Shown: positions 17,285-26,523 of the stretch, one piece after another
How the letters are laid out: each line of letters starts with the position of its first letter
Numbering within the stretch: the stretch's first letter is position 1
NCBI GenBank assembly: GCA_902789325.1
Contig: CADANN010000012.1
Span: forward strand, 31,318-95,317
Source of the DNA: an uncultured Spirochaetaceae bacterium
GTDB taxonomy: Bacteria > Spirochaetota > Spirochaetia > Treponematales > Treponemataceae
DNA length: 64,000 nt
Direction: 5' to 3'
The notes under the pieces: generated by a model
Databases searched by the model: none
What the model saw: only the letters and a program-made list of their open reading frames with translations
What the model was told of the DNA's origin: nothing
Made by a program: the position numbers and the translations under genes

Positions 17285-18283
17285 ATGAAAAAATTAACAA
17301 TATTTTTACCATTACTTTTTGCAGCACTTGTTTTCAGTGGTTGTAAAGATCCTGCAAATGGAGTTGAACCAGAAACAAAAAGAGTTGAAGAAAAACAAGA
17401 GCCCGTAAACGAAGTAAAAACAGAAGAAAATCCAGAAAACGAAGAAGAACCAAAAGCAAATGAACCGGAAGATAAAAACTTTGGTTACCAGGCCCCTAGT
17501 TTGCCGGAAAGCCAGGGCACAGATTTCTTTAAGGGAAAAACTTTTGTAAATGAAAATAGTAAATTCGTTTTTAATGATGATAATACTGTCGTTGAATATT
17601 CGGGGGTATATCCTTACTGTAAATACGAATATTCATATAACGAATCTTCTAAATTAATGTATTTACGAATAGTAGAAATGGAAGCTGATGATAAACTTAT
17701 TCCTATTCCAGAATTAATTTCTCTATATCTAGACATAATAAAAGATTGCTCAGAAGAAGATTATGAATTATATACTGTACAATTACAGGACTATATTTCA
17801 GAATTCAACAAACTAAATATCTGGAAAATTGAATATTCAGATAATAAAATTTCACTACAGGAGAATTATTACACCGAAATACCTGATTTTGTAAATTCGA
17901 AATGGCTTTTTGAGTCAATAAAGTCAGAGAATCACAAATCACCATATGTTTATGTATATTCATTTTTATCAAAAAGACCTTTTGCAAGTACAACAAAACA
18001 TCTGGGAGCATATCTTTCTATCTCATCTTCTACATCAAGTTTTGGAGGCACTGTAACTGATATCAAAAACGATATTTTTTACGTAGAGCTTGTTAACAAT
18101 TATTCCGAAGAAAAAACATCTCTCGAATTTTCATACACCCTCACACTCAATAATGGAATACTCGCATTAAAACTTTCTGCAGCAAATGATTCTACAAAAG
18201 CTTTTGTGAAAACTATAACAGGCAATCCGGAAACTAGCTTTGAATTGTTTACTCCAGAGGCTGAAATTCTCACTTTAGAATAA
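17285..18283 (+). CDS. Lipoprotein of unknown function
   Basis: 332 residues from the ATG at 17285. An upstream TTG at 17255 is less likely because it spoils the signal peptide. The N-terminus MKKLTIFLPLLFAALVFSGC is a lipoprotein signal with Cys at the lipobox, so the mature protein is membrane-anchored. A Glu/Lys/Pro-rich linker spans about 25-65. The rest looks like two related beta-rich segments beginning TDFFKGKTFVNENSKFVFNDDNTV and PDFVNSKWLFESI, perhaps a duplicated lipocalin-like or treponemal lipoprotein domain. No enzyme motif is seen. It appears to be a single-gene unit with its own promoter. Confidence 0.75.
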   Translation: MKKLTIFLPLLFAALVFSGCKDPANGVEPETKRVEEKQEPVNEVKTEENPENEEEPKANEPEDKNFGYQAPSLPESQGTDFFKGKTFVNENSKFVFNDDNTVVEYSGVYPYCKYEYSYNESSKLMYLRIVEMEADDKLIPIPELISLYLDIIKDCSEEDYELYTVQLQDYISEFNKLNIWKIEYSDNKISLQENYYTEIPDFVNSKWLFESIKSENHKSPYVYVYSFLSKRPFASTTKHLGAYLSISSSTSSFGGTVTDIKNDIFYVELVNNYSEEKTSLEFSYTLTLNNGILALKLSAANDSTKAFVKTITGNPETSFELFTPEAEILTLE

Positions 18284-18303
18284 AAGCTTCTTTAATATAT
18301 GCA

Positions 18304-18332
18304 ATGACATAAAACCCATTTTATGATATAGT
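18304..18332 (+). promoter_or_regulatory. Promoter of purA
   Basis: ATGACA (18304-18309) and TATAGT (18327-18332) with a 17-base spacer, each one base from consensus. The predicted transcript starts near 18339 and leaves a leader of about 178 bases before purA. Confidence 0.7.
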
Positions 18333-18340
18333 GGCTAGGT

Positions 18341-18371
18341 AAAACACACTGAGATGATTCGTCGGTGTTTT
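18341..18371 (+). promoter_or_regulatory. Terminator-like hairpin in the purA leader
   Basis: AAAACAC (18341-18347) pairs with GTGTTTT (18365-18371), followed by one more T. It starts almost at the predicted +1. The loop contains GATGATTCGTCGG, similar to GATGATTCTACGG in the ribosome-site hairpin at 18491-18503. It could act as an attenuator, but the stem is AT-rich and weak. Confidence 0.4.
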
Positions 18372-18376
18372 TATAT

Positions 18377-18470
18377 GCCTATAATCGAAGAACCGTTACA
18401 AACAAAGCGCTTTAGCGGTTTGTTTAGGTTCATCGAAAAAACGGCACAGAGGCAAGCTGTGCTTGCCGAC
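18377..18470 (+). ncRNA. 94-nt conserved element, copy 1 (purA leader)
   Basis: This stretch aligns without gaps to 33222-33315 with six substitutions. It can fold into two stem-loops. The first has CGA, AACC, AAACAAA and CGC on the left, a TTTA loop, and GCG, TTTGTTT, GGTT and TCG on the right. The second is GGCAAGC, loop TGT, GCTTGCC. All six differences fall in bulges, loops or linkers. The same stretch is also open in one frame (PIIEEPLQTKRFSGLF...), part of a reading frame from ATG 18354 to 18554 that overlaps the purA start in another frame. Whether it works as RNA structure, upstream peptide or both cannot be decided here. Confidence 0.55.
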
Positions 18471-18483
18471 ACACACTATCTGA

Positions 18484-18510
18484 TTTCCGTGATGATTCTA
18501 CGGAAAGGAG
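18484..18510 (+). promoter_or_regulatory. Hairpin touching the purA ribosome-binding site
   Basis: TTTCCGT (18484-18490) pairs with ACGGAAA (18500-18506) around a 9-base loop. The Shine-Dalgarno sequence AAGGAG (18505-18510) begins inside the right arm. Opening and closing of this hairpin could therefore affect purA translation. The pairing is seen; a regulatory effect is inferred. Confidence 0.5.
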
Positions 18511-18516
18511 AAAACC

Positions 18517-19740
18517 ATGAACGTTGTTGTTATGGGTGCCCAGTGGGGCGATGAAGGCAAGGGAAAAATCGTTGACTACCTTGCACAGGATGCAAAATAC
18601 GTTGTTCGCTTTGCGGGCGGCGCTAATGCAGGTCACACAATCGTAGTAGATGGAAAGAAATATGCTCTCCATCAGGTTCCGTCTGGAATCCTCTACCCTG
18701 AAAAATCAGTTTTCCTTGGTAGCGGAATGGTAATTGACCCTGAAGCTCTTTTCAAAGAACTCCAGATGCTCAAGGATAATGGCATTAACTGGGAAGGCCG
18801 TGTATTCATTTCTGACCGCGCTCACCTTACACTTCCTGGATACCGCGAAATGGACAAGGCTCGCGACGCAGCTCGTAAACGTCCTATCGGTACAACTGGC
18901 CGTGGAATCGGAACTACTTATTCTATGAAATCTGAACGCGATGGTATCCGCCTTGCAGACCTTGACTGGGATGAAAAGTGGAATGATCTCGACGATGCAG
19001 ACAAGAAATTCCTTGAACAGTTCAAAGACAAACTCCTCTCTATGCGCGTAAATATCGCTGCAAAGATGTACGAGTTCCGCAATGACAATATTCTTTTCGA
19101 AGGTGCTCAGGGTGCTATGCTCGACCTCGACTCTGGTACATATCCATATGTATCTTCTGGAGCTTCATGTTCAGCTGGTGCTGCTACAGGTTCTGGAATT
19201 GGTCCTAAAGCCCTCGACAAGATTTATGGTGTATTCAAAGCTTATGAAACTCGTGTAGGAAATGGTCCAATGCCATCTGAATTCAATGCTGATACAGAAG
19301 GCGAACTTTGCGACTATGTTCGTAACACAGGAAATGAGTTTGGTGTAACAACAGGACGTCCACGCCGCTGTGGTTACCTTGACCTCGTAGCTCTCCGCTA
19401 TGCATGTCACGTAAACTCAATCGACAACCTTGTTCTTACTCACCTTGATATTTATGATGATATGAACGAAATCGAAGCATGTGTTGCTTACGAAATCGAC
19501 GGTCAGATTGTAACAGACTTCCCTGCTTCAATTCCTGAATTGAACCGCGCAAAACCAGTTCTTCAGAAGTTCGAAGGCTGGAAAGCTGATATTACAAAGT
19601 GTACATCTTACAAAAAGCTTCCAAAAGCTGCCCGCGAATATGTAGAGTTCATCGAAGACTTTACAGGTACAAAGGTAGGAATCGTTTCTGTAGGTGCAGA
19701 CAGAAATCAGACTTTCGTTCGCGAGAAGATCTGGCGCTAG
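18517..19740 (+). CDS. purA: Adenylosuccinate synthetase
   Basis: 407 residues, slightly shorter than the usual 430. PurA joins aspartate to IMP with GTP, the first step from IMP to AMP. Motifs seen are GAQWGDEGKGKIVD (P-loop and catalytic Asp), FAGGANAGHT (catalytic His), IGTTGRGIG, the LFEGAQGAMLDLDSGTYPYVSSG-type segment, GVTTGRPRRCG and the GTP-base motif SVGADRNQT. The start follows AAAGGAG. It lies behind a long structured leader. No other pur genes are adjacent. Confidence 0.97.
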   Translation: MNVVVMGAQWGDEGKGKIVDYLAQDAKYVVRFAGGANAGHTIVVDGKKYALHQVPSGILYPEKSVFLGSGMVIDPEALFKELQMLKDNGINWEGRVFISDRAHLTLPGYREMDKARDAARKRPIGTTGRGIGTTYSMKSERDGIRLADLDWDEKWNDLDDADKKFLEQFKDKLLSMRVNIAAKMYEFRNDNILFEGAQGAMLDLDSGTYPYVSSGASCSAGAATGSGIGPKALDKIYGVFKAYETRVGNGPMPSEFNADTEGELCDYVRNTGNEFGVTTGRPRRCGYLDLVALRYACHVNSIDNLVLTHLDIYDDMNEIEACVAYEIDGQIVTDFPASIPELNRAKPVLQKFEGWKADITKCTSYKKLPKAAREYVEFIEDFTGTKVGIVSVGADRNQTFVREKIWR

Positions 19741-19749
19741 AATAAAGGA

Positions 19750-19818
19750 GGGGAAAGTCTTCCCCTGCGGCGGCACTTTGTTGCCGCCTACCCTTTCTAC
19801 GGGGGCAGAGCCCCCGTA
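19750..19818. repeat. Cluster of three GC-rich hairpins
   Basis: Three consecutive perfect hairpins: GGGGAA/TTCCCC (19750-19765), GGCGGCA/TGCCGCC (19769-19788) and TACGGGGGC/GCCCCCGTA (19798-19818). They separate purA from the CapA-like gene. No T-run follows, so a classical terminator is unlikely; a dispersed structured repeat or mRNA processing site is possible. Confidence 0.6.
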
Positions 19819-19849
19819 ACGCCCCCCCGCTCATTATTTTGGAGAAGAA

Positions 19850-21100
19850 GTGAAACAAAGATTTTACACATTATCATTTTCTTTTTTCTTTCTTTTCGCA
19901 ATCAATATATTCTTTTCCTGTGGCACAACTTCAAAAATCATAAACGAACCCGCAGAAGAAGCTCCGCTAATTCAGGCTCCTGAAACAGAATCACAACACA
20001 AAAATCAAAATCACAATAAAGATACAATCACCCTTTTATTTGCCGGCGACATAATGGCGCATTCGGTAAACTACTATATTACCACTTACGAAAAAATCTG
20101 GCGTGATGTTCATGACATAATCTCAGAACCAGACTTAGCCTTCGCTAACATCGAAGCTCCTATAGATACAACTAAAGCAGCATCTTCTTATCCAAATTTC
20201 AACATGACGCAAAAATATGTACAGGCAGCAGTAGATGCAGGCTTTGACGTTTTTTCACTCTGCAATAATCACACGAACGACCAGTATAAATCAGGCATTC
20301 TTGAAACCATAAAAACAACACAGGCAATAACCGAATACACAAAAGAAACCTTCGGAAATGATATATATTTTTCCGGCACAAAGCAAACCGCAGATTCAAA
20401 ACTTTCTGCCCTCACCTACAACTACTTTGAAGCAAACGGCTGGAAAATCCTCTTTCTGCCTATAACCGAACTTTTAAACCGACCTGACTCATCAGACTAC
20501 ATCAACTTTATAAAGCCTGATGAAGAGTCCAGAAAAGCATTTATTAAATATGCAAAAGAGTTCCGCGAAGCACACCCCTGCGACCTTTTTATAATTTCAA
20601 TTCATACAAGCGAACCTGAATACACCCGAGTAATAACAGAAAAACAGAATCAATTTTACATGGATCTGCTAGAAGCTGGTGCAGATGTAGTCTGGGCTAA
20701 CCACGCACACATAATCAAAGACCGAAAAATAGTAGTAGACACAAAATCAAAACGAGATAAAATAATAATGTACGCAAACGGAAACACAATTTCCGGACAG
20801 CGCACAAAGCCTGAGCTCACTTCAAAAAATCCAACTGGTGAGCGCGATAACACAGGCGACGGACTTTTATACAAAGTCACCCTTCATAAAGAAAAGGACG
20901 GCTCAATCAAAATCAAAAAATGCGAGCCGATTTTTATAACAACCTACATAAATACTGCAAATGAGTTTGTAATTAAACCACTGAATCAGGATTTTGTAGA
21001 TTATCTTAACGACGTTCCACGCACAAACTGGGCAAAATATATTGAACGCCGCATAAAAATTAATAAGGAAGCAACAAAGGATTTGATAGAATGGCAATAG
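19850..21100 (+). CDS. CapA-family lipoprotein (metallophosphoesterase-like)
   Basis: 416 residues starting with GTG after TTGGAGAAGAA. The signal segment ends in NIFFSC, a lipobox, so the protein is probably anchored at a membrane. The CapA/PgsA fold is shown by LLFAGDIMAH, DLAFANIEAPID, FDVFSLCNNHTND, DLFIISIHTSEPEYT and DVVWANHAHIIKD, the usual metal-binding Asp/Asn/His positions. In Bacillus the family takes part in poly-gamma-glutamate synthesis, but many homologues stand alone and have no known substrate; no pgsB/pgsC partner is present. The stop overlaps the start of the helicase gene by 10 bases, suggesting co-expression. Confidence 0.85.
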   Translation: MKQRFYTLSFSFFFLFAINIFFSCGTTSKIINEPAEEAPLIQAPETESQHKNQNHNKDTITLLFAGDIMAHSVNYYITTYEKIWRDVHDIISEPDLAFANIEAPIDTTKAASSYPNFNMTQKYVQAAVDAGFDVFSLCNNHTNDQYKSGILETIKTTQAITEYTKETFGNDIYFSGTKQTADSKLSALTYNYFEANGWKILFLPITELLNRPDSSDYINFIKPDEESRKAFIKYAKEFREAHPCDLFIISIHTSEPEYTRVITEKQNQFYMDLLEAGADVVWANHAHIIKDRKIVVDTKSKRDKIIMYANGNTISGQRTKPELTSKNPTGERDNTGDGLLYKVTLHKEKDGSIKIKKCEPIFITTYINTANEFVIKPLNQDFVDYLNDVPRTNWAKYIERRIKINKEATKDLIEWQ

Positions 21101-23709
21101 ATTATAAGTCACTTCCAGTTTACGAACAGAAACAAAAGATTTTAGACTGCCTTGAAAATAATCAGGTAGTAATTGTAGAAAGCCCTACAGGATCCGGAAA
21201 AACAACGCAGATTCCGGTAATTTTATATGAAGCAGGCTATGCCACAAACGGAATGATTGGCGTTACTCAGCCACGCCGCATTGCAGCTCTTAGCGTAAGT
21301 GAATTTATTTCAAAGCAGTTAGGCACAACTTACCCGGGCCTCGTCGGCTACAAAATGCGTTTCGAAGATTACACAAATCAGGATACACGCATCAAAATTA
21401 TGACCGACGGAATCTTACTTCAGGAAATGAAGCTGGATCCATGGCTCAGTAAGTACAGCGTGCTCATGATAGACGAAGCTCATGAACGCAGCTTAAACAT
21501 TGACTTTGTATTAGGTCTTGTAAAACGCGTATTAAAAGAACGCAGCGACTTCCGCGTAATCGTAAGTTCTGCAACAATGAATACACAGGTTTTCAGCGAA
21601 TATTTTGATAACGCACCTATTGTTTCTATCGATACAGTAACTTACCCGGTTGCAATTGTTTACGACCCGGTTCCTGGCGGAAGTACTACAACGACAGACA
21701 GTGGCTGTGATCAGATTCTTAACAAGATTTACAATACAGTTGACCGCGTTCTCGACAACGACGAAGACGGAGCAATTCTTATCTTCCTGCCAGGTGAAAA
21801 AATCATCAAGGATTGTATGGATAAGCTTTACTACTCGCCTATCGGCCGCCGACTGCATATTCTGCCATTATATGGCCGCCTACCAAAAGAAGAACAGGAA
21901 CGGGTTTTTGAAGCAGCCCCGGCAGGAAAACGAAAGGTTGTTATTTCTACTAATATTGCAGAGACCTCTGTTACAATCAGCGACGTTACAACTGTAATCG
22001 ATAGCGGACTTTGTAAGCTGAACTTTTATAATCCAAAGAATTATACTTCAAGCCTTATTGAATCTCCAGTTTCTAAAGCTTCTTGTAATCAGAGAAAAGG
22101 ACGCGCTGGTCGTACACAAGCCGGAACCTGCTACCGCCTCTACAGCCGCAAGGATTTTGAAACCCGCCCAGAATATACGACAGAAGAGATTTATCGCACA
22201 GACCTCAGTGAAGTTGTTCTTCGCATGAGTGAACTTGGTATTACAGATTTCTATGACTTTGATTTTATTGCAAACCCGGGCCGCGAAGGAATTATTGGTG
22301 CAGTAGATACCCTGCACATTCTTAATGCACTCGAAGAAGATAACACATTGTCTGCAATTGGTCAGATGATGGTAAAGTTCCCGCTTGAACCTCGTATCAG
22401 CCGCATCATTGTTGAAGCAATCATGCGCTTCCCGGATGTTCTTGATAAGGCATTGATTGCAGCATCTTTCCTGTCTGCAAACTCTCCTTTTGTTTTACCA
22501 CCTAATGAAGAGATGGAAGCCCGCAAGGCGCATCACCGCTTCCAGGACATTCAGGGCGACTTCTGTACATACCTTAATATTCTCAAAGCCTTTAAGGATT
22601 CAGATAACCGCGAAAAGTTCTGTAAGAAAAACTACCTCGACGAACGCGTAATGGCCGAAATTGAAAACATCAATGAACAGCTTATTGAAATTGTAAGCGA
22701 AAAAATGGGCATACCTGTTGTAGAAGGTAAAGGTAGCATGCAGGATTACCTTTGCTGTATCGCAGCCGGAATGATTCAGTTTGTATGTATTCGTACTGGC
22801 CGCGAAAGCTACCGCAGTCTTACCGCAGACCATATCTGCATTCATCCTGGCAGCGTAATGTTTAAAAAGGATCCTGTATTTATTGTAGCTGGTGAAATTA
22901 TCCGTACAAGCCGTATCTACGCTTCAAGTGTATCTCCACTCACCCGCCCTATGTTAGACACAATTAATCCGGAACTCTTTGAACGCCTTATGGCTTGTAA
23001 AAAAGAACGTGAAAGTTCACGTGAAGCACGAATGCTCGAACAGGAAAAAAACAGAACAGCAAAAGCACTTCGCCGCCAGGAAGCAGAACAGCAGAAAAAG
23101 AACGGCAAAAAATCCAAAAATGCAGCCGCATCAGATCAGGATGTTTCTGCAGAAGACGCGCTTTCACTTGGTGGCTTCCTCTTTGCTACAAAGAAAATCA
23201 AAGGTAAAAAGACAGCCTTGCTTCCTCTTGAACAGCTTTTGCAGGCTCTCGAAAATGAAAAGAACAAGAATAAACTGAATAACGCCGGCCAGATGAAGGG
23301 CTCTGTTATCACAAGCGACAACGGCTCATTACTTAACGGCGAAAAACTTTCTTTGATTTTTGATATTGCAAAATCAGTAGATCTTCGTCCTCTTCCAGAA
23401 AAGAAATGGAACCGCCACATGAACGTAGATGTCAACGATCCACTCCAGAAAGAACAACTTGTAGATTCTCTCTCTTTCATTTTGCGAACCGCAATTGCAA
23501 AACAGAAAGGCCGCGAATACGGCTTTATTACTCTTTACAATAATGGAAACGGAAGTTACTGGTTCAAGGTTTCTCGAGGATTTTCAACTGCGCTTGTAGA
23601 AAGCCATTCAAGTCTTGAAACTCTTATCGAAGAAAATGTTGAATGGAGTAAGGAAGAAGAATCTGCCATCAATAAAGCTCTGGCACTTGTAAACAAATTG
23701 TATCAATAA
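21091..23709 (+). CDS. hrpA: DEAH-box ATP-dependent RNA helicase (HrpA type)
   Basis: 872 residues. Helicase motifs in order: GPTGSGKTTQ-like SPTGSGKTTQ (I), TQPRRIAA (Ia), DEAHERS (II), SSATM (III), TNIAETSVTI (V) and QRKGRAGRTQAGTCYRLYS (VI). The winged-helix/ratchet (HA2) and OB-fold regions follow to about residue 620. A Lys/Ala-rich coiled stretch (about 640-690) and a C-terminal extension of about 180 residues unlike the standard HrpA tail end the protein. HrpA-type helicases remodel RNP or rescue stalled ribosomes. It overlaps the preceding CapA-like gene. Confidence 0.88.
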   Translation: MAIDYKSLPVYEQKQKILDCLENNQVVIVESPTGSGKTTQIPVILYEAGYATNGMIGVTQPRRIAALSVSEFISKQLGTTYPGLVGYKMRFEDYTNQDTRIKIMTDGILLQEMKLDPWLSKYSVLMIDEAHERSLNIDFVLGLVKRVLKERSDFRVIVSSATMNTQVFSEYFDNAPIVSIDTVTYPVAIVYDPVPGGSTTTTDSGCDQILNKIYNTVDRVLDNDEDGAILIFLPGEKIIKDCMDKLYYSPIGRRLHILPLYGRLPKEEQERVFEAAPAGKRKVVISTNIAETSVTISDVTTVIDSGLCKLNFYNPKNYTSSLIESPVSKASCNQRKGRAGRTQAGTCYRLYSRKDFETRPEYTTEEIYRTDLSEVVLRMSELGITDFYDFDFIANPGREGIIGAVDTLHILNALEEDNTLSAIGQMMVKFPLEPRISRIIVEAIMRFPDVLDKALIAASFLSANSPFVLPPNEEMEARKAHHRFQDIQGDFCTYLNILKAFKDSDNREKFCKKNYLDERVMAEIENINEQLIEIVSEKMGIPVVEGKGSMQDYLCCIAAGMIQFVCIRTGRESYRSLTADHICIHPGSVMFKKDPVFIVAGEIIRTSRIYASSVSPLTRPMLDTINPELFERLMACKKERESSREARMLEQEKNRTAKALRRQEAEQQKKNGKKSKNAAASDQDVSAEDALSLGGFLFATKKIKGKKTALLPLEQLLQALENEKNKNKLNNAGQMKGSVITSDNGSLLNGEKLSLIFDIAKSVDLRPLPEKKWNRHMNVDVNDPLQKEQLVDSLSFILRTAIAKQKGREYGFITLYNNGNGSYWFKVSRGFSTALVESHSSLETLIEENVEWSKEEESAINKALALVNKLYQ

Positions 23710-23729
23710 ATGCTAAGGAGGCCTGACAA

Positions 23730-24932
23730 TTATCCTTTATATTTCAGCAGGATAATTGTCATGTCATCTTTTGATGGTTCAATATTTTTAAAACCTGCAA
23801 TATCCGATATAATATCGCCAAGCTGAACATCTACATCTTTTTCCATATTTTCTGCAAGAATGTCGATAAAGCCCTGCTGTCCAAGTCGTCTTCCACCAGG
23901 TGCACAACAATTGATTACACCATCAGTGTAAAGAATCAGTTCATCTCCAGGACTCATTGAAATACTGATTGAATCATAATAAGGCTCAATTGAACTCAAG
24001 CCGATAGCACCAACAGAAAGTGTAGAATTATCCAGAAGCTCAAAAGAACCATTGCTTTTCTTATAAAGAACAGGAGATTGGTGGCCGGCATTTACAAATT
24101 CAATAGTTGAATGACCGTTTTCATCTTTTTCGCCGATTCTTAAAAGGATTCCGGTCATGTAATTTTCAAGTTCGCCTTTTTCTATATTAAATCGAATATT
24201 AATCTTATTCAGCATATCTATGAGACTATTATTCATATTCTCATAGAATTCCTGACGAATAATATTTTTTGCAAGAAGTGTGATAAGACCTGTTGAAATT
24301 CCATGACCCGATATATCAAAAAGCCCAAGTCCTTTAATTTTAATTTTGCCGGATTTCTTTTCCGCCGGAGTAGTATTTGAATTCAAATCTTCCTGTTTTT
24401 CTGGGTATAAATCATAAAGATCGCCGGAAATGCCAGCCATTGGAATACAGGAATATGCAAGTTCCCAGCCCTTATAAATTCCTGATTCCTGCTGAAAAAA
24501 TGTTTTTTGAATTAAGGCCGCCTGTTTAATTTCAGTTGCAAGAATATTTTTCTGCTCAACAAGCTCAGCTTCTGTCATATGAATACGACGCTTTAAGAAA
24601 ACAGAAAATGCAAACTGGAAAAGATAAAGCAGAGGAAAACGAATTCTGAAAACTTCTGTAAAATCATAAACAAGTGATGTTTTATGAAGCGGAGTCCAAA
24701 GGCCGATTATTAATAAAACTTGTACTGCTGCATTAAGAAAAACGAATCCCTTAAATGGAATCAGATAAAGTGTAAAAAGGGGAATAACAGCAATCCAGAT
24801 TATACCAAAACCTTCGGTTCCTCCTGAATATAAGAACCACATCGTAAGACAGATAACCATTAATGAAGCAGATACATAAAAAAAGTTGAGTTTTTTTGTT
24901 ATACGGGTATAAATTAAAGTTGCAAGCATCAA
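23730..24932 (-). CDS. Membrane PP2C-type (SpoIIE) phosphatase
   Basis: About 400 residues. Four or five hydrophobic helices fill the first 110 residues. A linker helix (EAELVEQKNILATEIKQAALIQKTFF) and a SpoIIE-type serine phosphatase domain (about 150-400) follow, with the metal-binding motifs GISGDLYDLY, GLGLFDISGHGISTGL, VNAGHQSPVLY and GDELILYTDGVINC. Such proteins act on anti-anti-sigma factors. The N-terminus is uncertain: the frame stays open and hydrophobic for 26 more codons up to a TGA at 25011-25013, with no ATG or GTG and no ribosome site. The start is TTG 24932 or ATG 24929, or the gene has lost its original start by a frameshift. It follows the HEAT gene. Confidence 0.8.
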   Translation of the reverse strand: MMLATLIYTRITKKLNFFYVSASLMVICLTMWFLYSGGTEGFGIIWIAVIPLFTLYLIPFKGFVFLNAAVQVLLIIGLWTPLHKTSLVYDFTEVFRIRFPLLYLFQFAFSVFLKRRIHMTEAELVEQKNILATEIKQAALIQKTFFQQESGIYKGWELAYSCIPMAGISGDLYDLYPEKQEDLNSNTTPAEKKSGKIKIKGLGLFDISGHGISTGLITLLAKNIIRQEFYENMNNSLIDMLNKINIRFNIEKGELENYMTGILLRIGEKDENGHSTIEFVNAGHQSPVLYKKSNGSFELLDNSTLSVGAIGLSSIEPYYDSISISMSPGDELILYTDGVINCCAPGGRRLGQQGFIDILAENMEKDVDVQLGDIISDIAGFKNIEPSKDDMTIILLKYKG

Positions 24933-25051
24933 AATGGTATAAGCTAATGTAGCTATTACAACTTTTAGATTTGAATCTATCAGTGAAACTGCAGAAAGAA
25001 CAAAACCTGGTCATCTGATAGTTTTTTTTCTGAATATATTCGGGGAGATCT

Positions 25052-26521
25052 TTATTTTGCGTCTGCTGCTGGTGATTTTTCTTCATCTTCCTCTATCGAA
25101 AGCATTTTTTTAATCCGGTTTTTAACACCAGAGTTCGCTTTTTTATCTGAATAAATGCCTCTCATCACAGGAACGGCAGAAGCAAATTTATTTGTCTTGT
25201 ACATATCAAGCCCAAGGCTTTGTGTCGTTGAATCATTTGATTCAAGATATTTTAGACATATATCATTATAAGACTCGTTTTCGTACTTTGCAAGTTCTTT
25301 TCCAATGGCATAACGCAGGTCTTTACGCTTATCATCCTTTAGACATTCTTCCGCAAGAGCTAAAATCTCTTTTTCGCCTGCATGACCTTCTTTAAGGAGA
25401 ACTTCAATAATTTTCTTTTTAGTGCCATCACCGAGTTTTTTATCACCAAGCTGTTCAATCATAAAGTCGTTTCCATCATCAGTATTGATAACAGCAAGAG
25501 ATGTATATGCTTCTTCTTTGATTACTTTTTCACTGTCATTTTTTGCGCGATAAATAAGGAATGGAACTGCATCTTCCATTTTATTTTCGCGTGCTGTTTT
25601 AATTGCTTCCTGGCGGACTCTCCAGTGCTCATCGCGGATTCCCTGAATTATAGTTTCCTTTGCTTCTACTACATCCGGAAAATGCGAAAGCCCTTTTATA
25701 ACATATTGACGAAGGTTCGGATCATTTTCTGAAAAAAGACTTGTAAGAACTGGAATCGATTCCTTCTTTTCCATAAGACCAAGAGCTTCTGCAGCATACA
25801 TGCGTACATAAAGATTTTCATCTTCATCTTCGGCAATTTCTACCATTTTGTCCCAGGTTTGAACTGCATGCATTTTTCCGCAGGTGCGCATAAGAGTCTG
25901 GCGCTGAGCATCGCTAAGGTCATCGCGTTCAAGATATTCCACAAGGAACATAGCTTCAGATGGCCCACCAATTTCTCCGATTGCCGCAATTGCATCATTA
26001 AAATAGTTCTCGTTTTCAGATTCAATGAGTGCAAGAACCGCCGGGATTGCTTCTTTAGTTTTTACAGCAGATACGTATTGAAAACAGGCTTTTACAAGGT
26101 CACCCTTTTCTTCATAAGGATCATTCAGAACTTCTACTGCATAATCCTCGAGACAAGGATCTTCCTGCTGCTTGAAATATGTGAGAGCCTTTTGTTTAAT
26201 TACAGTGTTTTTTGAAACCTGGAATACATCGTAAATTTCTTCAGTGAAGCGTGGATCTTCATTTTTGATAAGCTCGTCTATAAGAGTTGAGATTTCTGAA
26301 GGAACACCGTACTTTATTGTGTTTGATTTATTTTCGTAATCTTTTTCAGTTTCATCTTTTTCTGCAGCCTTAGCTGCCTTTTCCTTATCAACAGGCTTAG
26401 GTCTTTTTGCTGCAGGAATTTCAGAGATTCCGCCTTTTGAAGCTTTTACGTCTTCATCGGCACTCTGAGCGTATAATGAGAAAGAGAATATCAAACATAA
26501 TAAAAGTACAATTTTCTTCAT
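25052..26521 (-). CDS. Exported HEAT-repeat protein
   Basis: 489 residues with a signal peptide (IVLLLCLIFSFSLYA). Residues about 80-460 are helical HEAT/Armadillo-type repeats, for example VRMYAAEALGLMEKKESIPVLTSLF and WRVRQEAIKTARENKMEDAVPFLIYRA, which form a curved protein-binding surface. The N-terminal 40 mature residues are Lys/Glu/Ala-rich. No catalytic motif is seen. The start has GGGAG nine bases upstream and lies 2 bases after the tgt stop, so it belongs to the lptF-lptG-tgt transcript. A periplasmic scaffold role is inferred. Confidence 0.8.
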   Translation of the reverse strand: MKKIVLLLCLIFSFSLYAQSADEDVKASKGGISEIPAAKRPKPVDKEKAAKAAEKDETEKDYENKSNTIKYGVPSEISTLIDELIKNEDPRFTEEIYDVFQVSKNTVIKQKALTYFKQQEDPCLEDYAVEVLNDPYEEKGDLVKACFQYVSAVKTKEAIPAVLALIESENENYFNDAIAAIGEIGGPSEAMFLVEYLERDDLSDAQRQTLMRTCGKMHAVQTWDKMVEIAEDEDENLYVRMYAAEALGLMEKKESIPVLTSLFSENDPNLRQYVIKGLSHFPDVVEAKETIIQGIRDEHWRVRQEAIKTARENKMEDAVPFLIYRAKNDSEKVIKEEAYTSLAVINTDDGNDFMIEQLGDKKLGDGTKKKIIEVLLKEGHAGEKEILALAEECLKDDKRKDLRYAIGKELAKYENESYNDICLKYLESNDSTTQSLGLDMYKTNKFASAVPVMRGIYSDKKANSGVKNRIKKMLSIEEDEEKSPAADAK

Positions 26522-26523
26522 AT

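Noticed and set aside
24751..25086. 111-codon minus-strand frame overlapping the SpoIIE gene start
   Set aside because: It begins inside the end of the HEAT gene and runs out of frame through the phosphatase's transmembrane region; the Cys-rich composition is non-coding-like.
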